64,000 bases of DNA, taken from assembly GCA_004009845.1 (NCBI GenBank), contig RMBW01000014.1, positions 310,001 through 374,000 of the forward strand, written 5' to 3'. Of the stretch, positions 59,801 to 64,000 are shown piece after piece. A program made the position numbers and the translations under genes. Position 1 is the first letter of the stretch. Every line of letters starts with the position of its first letter. The stretch comes from Davidsoniella eucalypti (lineage: Eukaryota; Ascomycota; Sordariomycetes; Microascales; Ceratocystidaceae). Under the pieces are notes generated by a model that had not been told where the DNA came from, ran no database searches, and saw only the letters and a program-made list of their open reading frames with translations.

Positions 59801-59971
59801 ATCAACCAGGCCACACACACACTCAAATTGCTTGGCAAGACTATCACTGGCGGCAAGGTTGTGGCTAGTGTGCGGATTGCTTTCTCAGCCAAGACTGGTG
59901 TGACAACAAAGGTTGTTGTACGGAGTGAAGAAGAGAATGTTGCGGCGCTGGTGTTGAGTGCGTTGGCTTAA
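56887..59971 (+). CDS. SEC21: Coatomer subunit gamma (COPI)
   Basis: Four exons, 56887-56962, 57124-57434, 57520-59653 and 59739-59971, encode 917 residues, the normal length for gamma-COP. The splice donors are GTTTGT, GTAAGC and GTAAGT, and all frames match. The start is the ATG of MSYGKKDDDAD. The N-terminal two thirds are adaptin-type alpha-helical repeats: ARLFNSSPIQPRKCRILLTK, LYMGEKFPTTEATTLFFGIS, IYRPNAIRALCRIID, KNPSVSSAALVSSYHLLP and RAAAVTALAKFG. An acidic and Ala/Pro/Lys-rich linker follows (about residues 590-660). The C-terminal appendage has the beta-sandwich and platform, ending KVVVRSEEENVAALVLSALA. Gamma-COP is part of the COPI coat for Golgi-to-ER retrograde vesicles, binds dilysine cargo and interacts with ArfGAP through its appendage. 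The family call is secure. The donor GTTTGT of intron 1 is a weaker variant. Confidence 0.95.
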
Positions 59972-61949
59972 GGAGAGCATGTTATCTATGTGGACCAATG
60001 CGGGGATGGGAACAAGGGATAGCGCAAGTCTAGTTGGTCTCGAATAGGCGAAGTTGAAGTTTAGGGCCCACGATTTGCAACTATTCCCTAATTCCTCCTC
60101 TTATAGGTCTGTTTCTTTGCATTGCTTTTAATCATTCTTCTTGTTTTTTATGTGTGATATATCTTGGTTGTTATACTGTTGTTACTATCTTTATTCTTTT
60201 TTATTGTTTAGCGAGAAATTAAAGTGAGGGTGGGAGACTATAAGATGAAAGACGAAAGGCGCTTGAGAGAATTATAGCTGCTGATAGATATGATAGACAT
60301 TGTCCGTTGTCCTAGAGGCGAGCTGGAAACTCGAGCTATGATGAATTACATTATTCATTTGTTTTTATATGTCTTTTGTGAAGAATTGGAGAATAAGAAA
60401 TCATGGTGACGGAACATGAAGATACTCGACAAAAACATCAAGTGGTATTGATTATTATGTATAATTATCTATTACCATAACTACATATAATGTTGTCGAT
60501 TTTCTGTCTATTCCATGTATGTACTTTATTTAGGGGGGCTATCACATGTAAAATGGATGTATACTTATGACCCAATAGAAGCAAACCGTACTAAGGGAGG
60601 ATTACCTTTGGAATAATACGAAGTTGGGAGCGATAAATCATTGTTTGTTGAGATTTGGTAAAGAGACAAGAAAGGAAAACAGAAATCAACCTTCCTTCTA
60701 TGGAGTTTCCAAGTGTCGTTCTTTGAGAACGATATCAGATCTGTAGAAATTTAGAAGAATGATAATTGTAGTGAAAAGCCGGATCAAGATCGGATCGGGG
60801 AAAAAATGGGTCCGGCCTAGGAGGAACAATTTTGTTGGGGAAGAAGATTACAAGGAAAGATCGCTATTTAGCTCAAGATATCTAATCTGGCCAGCCATAG
60901 CTTAGCTTTAGTTGTAGCTTTAGCTTATAGAAGCTTTAGGCTTCGGATTGAGGTCTTGTCAGATAGAAAGAAAAGAAGCTGGATATGAAAATACAGCATG
61001 TTAATTGATTATTTCGTGTTGATCTGCTTTTCGTGCTGTTTGTTGTTGTTCTTTTATGCTGCACTACAAGACCTTCGATCTCTGGACGGGAAGGTGCGGG
61101 CGCTGTGTGGCGTCATCATGGCGATGACAATGGATGGGATAATGGGGGAAGCTTTAAAGGAAGCTACCATAGGAAGTACGTGTGGCAGTCTTTTTATCTT
61201 TTTATCATAAATTTCAGGCAACCGGTTTAATTTGCTATATAGTTACCATGTCGAGTTTCATATTTTTGTAGGCATCATGATTGTGTTATATAATTAGAGT
61301 ATCTATAGATATGTTTGTATAGTACTTCATAGCCAAAAAAGAACTTGCCTCGACATCGCTTAAGGCTGTGGTCAGACATTTACTTGTTTGTAGTTATTGC
61401 CGTGTTCTTTAATATGTGACACGAAAGACCACATCTCCATTTTATTTCTCAAGTTGAGTTTCTTGAACATATAAAGATATACCTACAACTAACATCTTCT
61501 TTTTTTTTTTGCCTTATATTCCCTATTTTCAAGGATTCTTTCAATTCTTAACCACAACAAAAATAAAGAAGGAAAAGAAAAAAAAAAGAACTATAATTTC
61601 CCATCTCCACTGCGAAAAAAAGAGAAAGCTGTCAAATTCCGAGCCCGCTCTTGCATAATAAGAAGGACCATATTTCTCCTAATTGCACATTTTATGGGTT
61701 TTTTTTCTTCTTCTTTTTATGCTACAAAGCAGAAGCTCTCTCTCTTGAGGTTTAGTTGAGTTTAACCTGAACAAAAGGACGAATAGCTTTCCTTTAGCTC
61801 CCAGGTCTACCTCGGGATTTTCTATCCTTCCTTTTCTTCTATTTCGTCTTCGATAAGCCCGAGTTGTTCTTCATCTTGGATATCGTCTACCTTTTCTTTA
61901 TTTTTCCATTCTCTATCTCTCTATCACATACACAGCTAGTTGGCCGAAG
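59972..61949. other. Spacer between coatomer gamma and phosphotransferase genes
   Basis: About 2 kb. The left part is the coatomer 3' UTR. The right part (61500-61949) is CT-rich and directly precedes the next start codon, so it probably contains the promoter and leader. The frame at 60998-61210 has no recognisable similarity. Confidence 0.45.
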
Positions 61950-63289
61950 ATGGTCTACGTGCGACAAGATCGCCTTCCGGCTCTCAAAGAGTACAAATAC
62001 TCGGGCGTCGACTATTCGTTGACGTCTAAGTACATCCTCAAGCCGTTCTACACCAATGTAGTCATCAAGTGCTTCCCTATGAGCATGGCGCCCAACCTGA
62101 TCACGCTGTCTGGGTTTGGTTTCGTCGTCATCAACTTCCTGACTCTACTCTGGTATAATCCGACACTGGACCAAGATTGTCCGCCGTGGGTGTATTTCTC
62201 GTGGGCAGTAGGCCTGTTTCTATACCAGACATTCGATGCCGTAGACGGATCACAGGCGTAAGTTCTCGAATTCTTTCCATCTCCCCAGGGCGAATGTCTT
62301 GTTCGATACTCAAATTGCTACTATATATGGCTCGAGTCACATGCTAACTTTAGGCCTGTAGCCGCCGAACCCACCAAAGCGGTCCCCTCGGAGAACTTTT
62401 CGACCACGGCGTCGACGCCCTCAACACATCCCTCGAAGTCATCATCTTCGCCGCCACGCAAAACATGGGCCAAGGCTGGATGACCGTAGCCACCCTGTTC
62501 CTCTCCTCGCTCACCTTTTACATCCAGACGTGGGACGAATACCACACCAAGACCCTCACGTTAGGCATCGTCAACGGACCCGTTGAAGGCGTACTCATCC
62601 TAGTTGCCATCTACGCCACCACCGGCTTCCTCGGCGGCGCCTCTTTCTGGAAACAACCCATGCTGGCTACCCTCGGTCTGCCAGCTCCGGAGTTCTTGCC
62701 GGACTATCTGTGTACGCTGAGCTTCACTGGCTGGCACACTATCGTGGGTACCGTGGTCATGGTCTTCAACACCATCGAAGCCGCACGTAGTGTCATCCGT
62801 GCCCGTCGTGCCCGCGGCGATCGCTCGCGTTTCGCCCTCGTCGGTCTCCTACCATTCTTCGTTATCTGGTCCCTCATCGTTGCCTATCTCTTCCTGCAGC
62901 CCGTGATCCTGTACAACCACCTCATCCCCTTCTTGCTATTTGCTGGTCTCATCAATGCGTACTCTGTCGGCCGTATGATTACCGCTCATCTCGTCAAGCT
63001 CGACTTTCCTTACTTCAACGTCCTTGGCTTGCCTCTGGTATTCGGTATCCTTGATTCTGTCGGCCCCATCTTGCTCGCTCGTACGGGATACTTTGGCTGG
63101 CCCAGCGCTCTTGGAGATGGCGTTTATCAGGTCGCTTACATGTTCCTCATGTTTGGGTTTGCCCTCGGTATCTACTCGTCGTTTGTCGTGGATGTCATCG
63201 TCACGATTTGTGATTATCTAGATATCTGGTGTTTGACTATCAAGCATCCCTGGGTTGAGGGCCAGGATGAGATCAAGAAGAAGGCGTAG
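61950..63289 (+). CDS. EPT1: Choline/ethanolamine phosphotransferase (CPT1/EPT1 type)
   Basis: Two exons, 61950-62257 and 62362-63289, encode 411 residues. The 104-nt intron is GTAAGT to CTGTAG and interrupts the catalytic motif at its Ala codon. Splicing restores the CDP-alcohol phosphatidyltransferase signature completely: Asp96, Asp99-Gly100, Ala103-Arg104, Gly113, Asp117 and Asp121 (FDAVDGSQARR, then GPLGELFDHGVD). The enzyme condenses CDP-choline or CDP-ethanolamine with diacylglycerol in the ER membrane, the last step of the Kennedy pathway. Many hydrophobic helices follow, consistent with a polytopic protein, and the C-terminus is Lys-rich (EIKKKA). The sequence does not decide between choline and ethanolamine preference, so the symbol stands for the CPT1/EPT1 pair. 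Length agrees with fungal homologues. Confidence 0.9.
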
Positions 63290-63878
63290 AAGTTATGAAA
63301 ACCACAAAAAAGACATTATCGTGTTTTCTGCTTCATGTCCTCTCTTATTTACATCTCTAGATTGAAGCAGTTTTTCTCACGTTCACATAAAAGTTGTGTT
63401 TGCCATATTTAACGAAGTTATATGCCCTTCTGTCTTTTTTTTTCCTTACGTAGAATGTTATAACTTTAAAAATCAAAATTTCCAAAAGATAAACCCAAAA
63501 AAATAGAATACCAAGATATATACTAAAAACATATCATTCTTGTTGCTTTAGTTTTGTATACGTTGTATTTGTATTATTTGATAACTCAGCTTAAATTCAT
63601 ACATAATAGCTAAAATTCAAAGAGACAAAAAATGTTATAAGTAAATATGACACTCCAAGCTTGGAAGAAAAAAGCAAACACCGGTATTCGTCAAAAGGGA
63701 AACAAAACAAAGTGTGTATGATCGCGACACACAAAGCCTATGGTGGGAAGAAATAGGCACAAAAGAAACACTAATGATCATATAAGTGTCCTCTAACAAT
63801 AAGTGATTTTACAAAGAAAAAAAATAAACCAGAGAAGAAAAGAAAGATAGAAAGTAGATAACATGCCACTTTTCATCA
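63290..63878. other. 3' intergenic region
   Basis: AT-rich region after the phosphotransferase stop codon. No gene is supported. Confidence 0.5.
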
Positions 63879-64000
63879 TCACAATCTTTCACCGTCTGTA
63901 CTATAAGCACTTTCTGTGATGGCCTGGTTTATGTCGCTTTCGCAAAACACGGGACCCTGGCCGTCACAACGTGCTTTCGTCTTGAGGCGCTCGCTCACAT
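63879..64000 (-). CDS. Possible 3' end of a gene running off the window
   Basis: The last 120 bp are distinctly richer in GC than the preceding spacer. On the minus strand they contain an open frame from 63998 to a TGA at 63879-63881, reading for example KARCDGQGPVFCESDINQA. The change in composition and the Cys-containing, balanced residue content suggest the final exon of a gene that begins beyond the right edge. Too little is present to recognise a family, and a chance frame is possible. Confidence 0.35.
   Translation of the reverse strand, partial: VSERLKTKARCDGQGPVFCESDINQAITESAYSTDGERL

Noticed and set aside
1..64000. CRISPR arrays, bacterial-type operons, rRNA genes
   Set aside because: No regularly spaced repeats or rRNA-like sequence was found; gene structures are eukaryotic.

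Overview
This is a nuclear segment from a filamentous ascomycete (Pezizomycotina, most likely a Sordariomycete). The evidence is short introns (mostly 59-160 nt) with GTAAGT-like donors, CTAAC or CTGAC branch sites and AG acceptors, a 460-residue EF-1alpha, and fungal families such as RSR1/Krev-1 GTPase, a Whi3/Cip2-type RRM protein, a CCE1/Ydc2 mitochondrial resolvase and an SLS1-like mitochondrial regulator. The species cannot be named from the sequence. Only about a third of the window is coding. The rest is AT-rich spacer with homopolymers, microsatellites and a few decayed repeats.

Layout. 1-12.8 kb: one secreted/membrane protein gene (5673-6561) in a gene-poor tract that also holds two copies of a dispersed ~210-255 bp repeat, a frameshifted pseudogene (10451-11279) and a relic of a MULE-type transposase (11763-12165, minus). 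12.8-29 kb: a CCE1-type Holliday junction resolvase with a large charged insert (+), a Gly/Asn-repeat single-pass membrane protein (-), an RSR1-like Ras GTPase split into eight exons (-) and a short-chain dehydrogenase (-). 29-42 kb: a third, inverted repeat copy, a Whi3-like two-RRM protein (-) and about 8 kb of spacer. 42-51 kb: a compact block with a zinc-finger protein (-), SF3b5 (+), the SMC5/6 subunit Nse3 (-) and SLS1-like protein (+), arranged as divergent and convergent pairs. 51-64 kb: translation elongation factor EF-1alpha (-), coatomer gamma (+), choline/ethanolamine phosphotransferase (+) and the edge of a possible gene at the right border.

The genes are mostly housekeeping (translation, COPI traffic, phospholipid synthesis, splicing, DNA repair, mitochondrial maintenance) and do not form a pathway cluster. 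The most unusual item is the first coding intron of the EF-1alpha gene. The conserved protein is restored only if the intron is removed with AT-AC ends (ATAAGT ... GCAC), and no GT-AG choice keeps the frame. Other unusual gene structures are the RSR1 gene with five exons of 20-32 nt and the SF3b5 gene whose first coding exon is only the ATG.
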